NCBI GenBank assembly: GCA_028865845.1
Contig: JAGWJK010000270.1
Span: 1 to 6,351, forward strand
DNA from: Rhizobiaceae bacterium
GTDB taxonomy: Bacteria; Pseudomonadota; Alphaproteobacteria; Rhizobiales; Rhizobiaceae
DNA: 6,351 bases
Direction: 5' to 3'
Part shown: positions 5,888-6,351 of the stretch, piece after piece
How the letters are laid out: every line of letters starts with the position of its first letter
How positions within the stretch are numbered: the first letter of the stretch is position 1
The notes under the pieces: model-generated
Databases searched by the model: none
What the model was told of the DNA's origin: nothing
Seen by the model: only the letters and a program-made list of their open reading frames with translations
Position numbers and translations under genes: made by a program

Positions 5888-6351
5888 ATGTTCGACGCTA
5901 AGCAGATGTCGCAGATGACCGAGAAGAAGGGCTTTATCGCCGCGCTCGATCAGAGCGGTGGTTCCACGCCGGGCGCTCTGCGCCTCTACGGGATCGCCGA
6001 TTCGGAATATAGCGGCGACGAAGAGATGTTCCGCCTGATGCATGAGATGCGCGTGCGCATCATGACGGCGCCCAGCTTTTCCGGAGAAAAGGTCATTGCG
6101 GCTATTCTCTTCGAAAAGACGATGGATGGTGAAGCGCAGGGCAAGCCGGTGCCTTCCTACCTCTGGGAAGATCGCGGCGTCGTGCCTTTCCTCAAGGTCG
6201 ACAAGGGGCTGGTTGCCGAAGAGAATGGCGTACAGGTGATGAAGCCGATGCCCGATCTCGATACCTTGCTCGCCCGTGCGGTGGAGAAGGGCATTTTCGG
6301 CACCAAGATGCGCTCGGTGATTGCGAATGCCGACAAGACGGGCATTGCCGC
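5888..6351 (+). CDS. fda: Class I fructose-bisphosphate aldolase, Fda type (N-terminal part, cut by window edge)
   Basis: The first 154 codons of a Schiff-base (class I) aldolase that reversibly splits fructose-1,6-bisphosphate into dihydroxyacetone phosphate and glyceraldehyde-3-phosphate in glycolysis/gluconeogenesis. The sequence closely follows the short Staphylococcus aureus Fda type (about 296 aa): GFIAALDQSGGSTP (15-28, with Asp21), the EEMF-x-L-x-H-x-MR segment (45-55), ILFEKTMD (73-80, Glu76), VPFLKVDKGL (99-108, Lys103 and Lys106), VQVMKP (115-120) and IFGTKMRS (136-143, Lys140). Lys103 and Lys140 appear to match the active-site lysines 107 and 146 of muscle aldolase. The Schiff-base lysine lies beyond the window, so completeness cannot be judged. 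The ATG at 5888 follows AAAGGAGAG (5874-5882), a very strong ribosome binding site that fits high expression. It metabolically complements the nearby transketolase but is separated from thyA by 401 bases and is probably transcribed on its own. Confidence 0.95.
   Translation, partial: MFDAKQMSQMTEKKGFIAALDQSGGSTPGALRLYGIADSEYSGDEEMFRLMHEMRVRIMTAPSFSGEKVIAAILFEKTMDGEAQGKPVPSYLWEDRGVVPFLKVDKGLVAEENGVQVMKPMPDLDTLLARAVEKGIFGTKMRSVIANADKTGIA

Noticed and set aside
1..6351. CRISPR arrays, tRNA/rRNA genes, insertion sequences, toxin-antitoxin or defence genes
   Set aside because: I looked on both strands and found no spaced direct repeats, tRNA-like cloverleaf, terminal inverted repeats with a transposase, or recognisable defence domains.

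Overview
The window is typical chromosomal-style DNA of an alphaproteobacterium, most likely a member of the Rhizobiales (Rhizobium/Agrobacterium/Ensifer type). The reasons are the fairly high GC content, the long open antisense frames over real genes, ThyA and transketolase sequences of alphaproteobacterial character, and a short orphan protein that resembles small hypothetical proteins common in rhizobia. This placement is inferred from the sequence alone; no database search was possible.

Layout, left to right. Positions 1-361 hold no convincing gene. A 73-aa orphan protein of unknown function (362-583, +) follows, then a short convergent gap. Two genes lie on the minus strand: a membrane-anchored calcineurin-like metallophosphoesterase (735-1865, possibly from 1946) and, upstream of it in the transcription direction, a complete transketolase (2057-4087). 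The interval between them contains overlapping hairpins that exclude each other. A 466-base divergent control region (4088-4553) separates transketolase from a complete thymidylate synthase gene, thyA (4554-5486, +). It carries three GANTC sites within 42 bases directly before thyA. A 401-base gap follows, with a possible terminator and a 12-base perfect palindrome. The window ends inside a class I fructose-bisphosphate aldolase of the short Staphylococcus Fda type (5888 to the edge, +).

How the genes fit together. Transketolase and the aldolase both handle sugar phosphates (fructose-6-P, glyceraldehyde-3-P, fructose-1,6-bisphosphate), linking the non-oxidative pentose phosphate pathway to glycolysis/gluconeogenesis. 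ThyA makes dTMP for DNA synthesis. The phosphoesterase probably acts at the membrane on an unknown substrate. The genes are not one operon: tkt and the phosphoesterase may be co-transcribed, and thyA and the aldolase each have their own upstream region.

I see no mobile element, CRISPR array, RNA gene, toxin-antitoxin pair or defence system. The content is mainly housekeeping metabolism. The observations worth following are regulatory (GANTC cluster, switching hairpins, palindrome), contextual (thyA without an adjacent folA, beside sugar-phosphate genes) and the orphan small protein.
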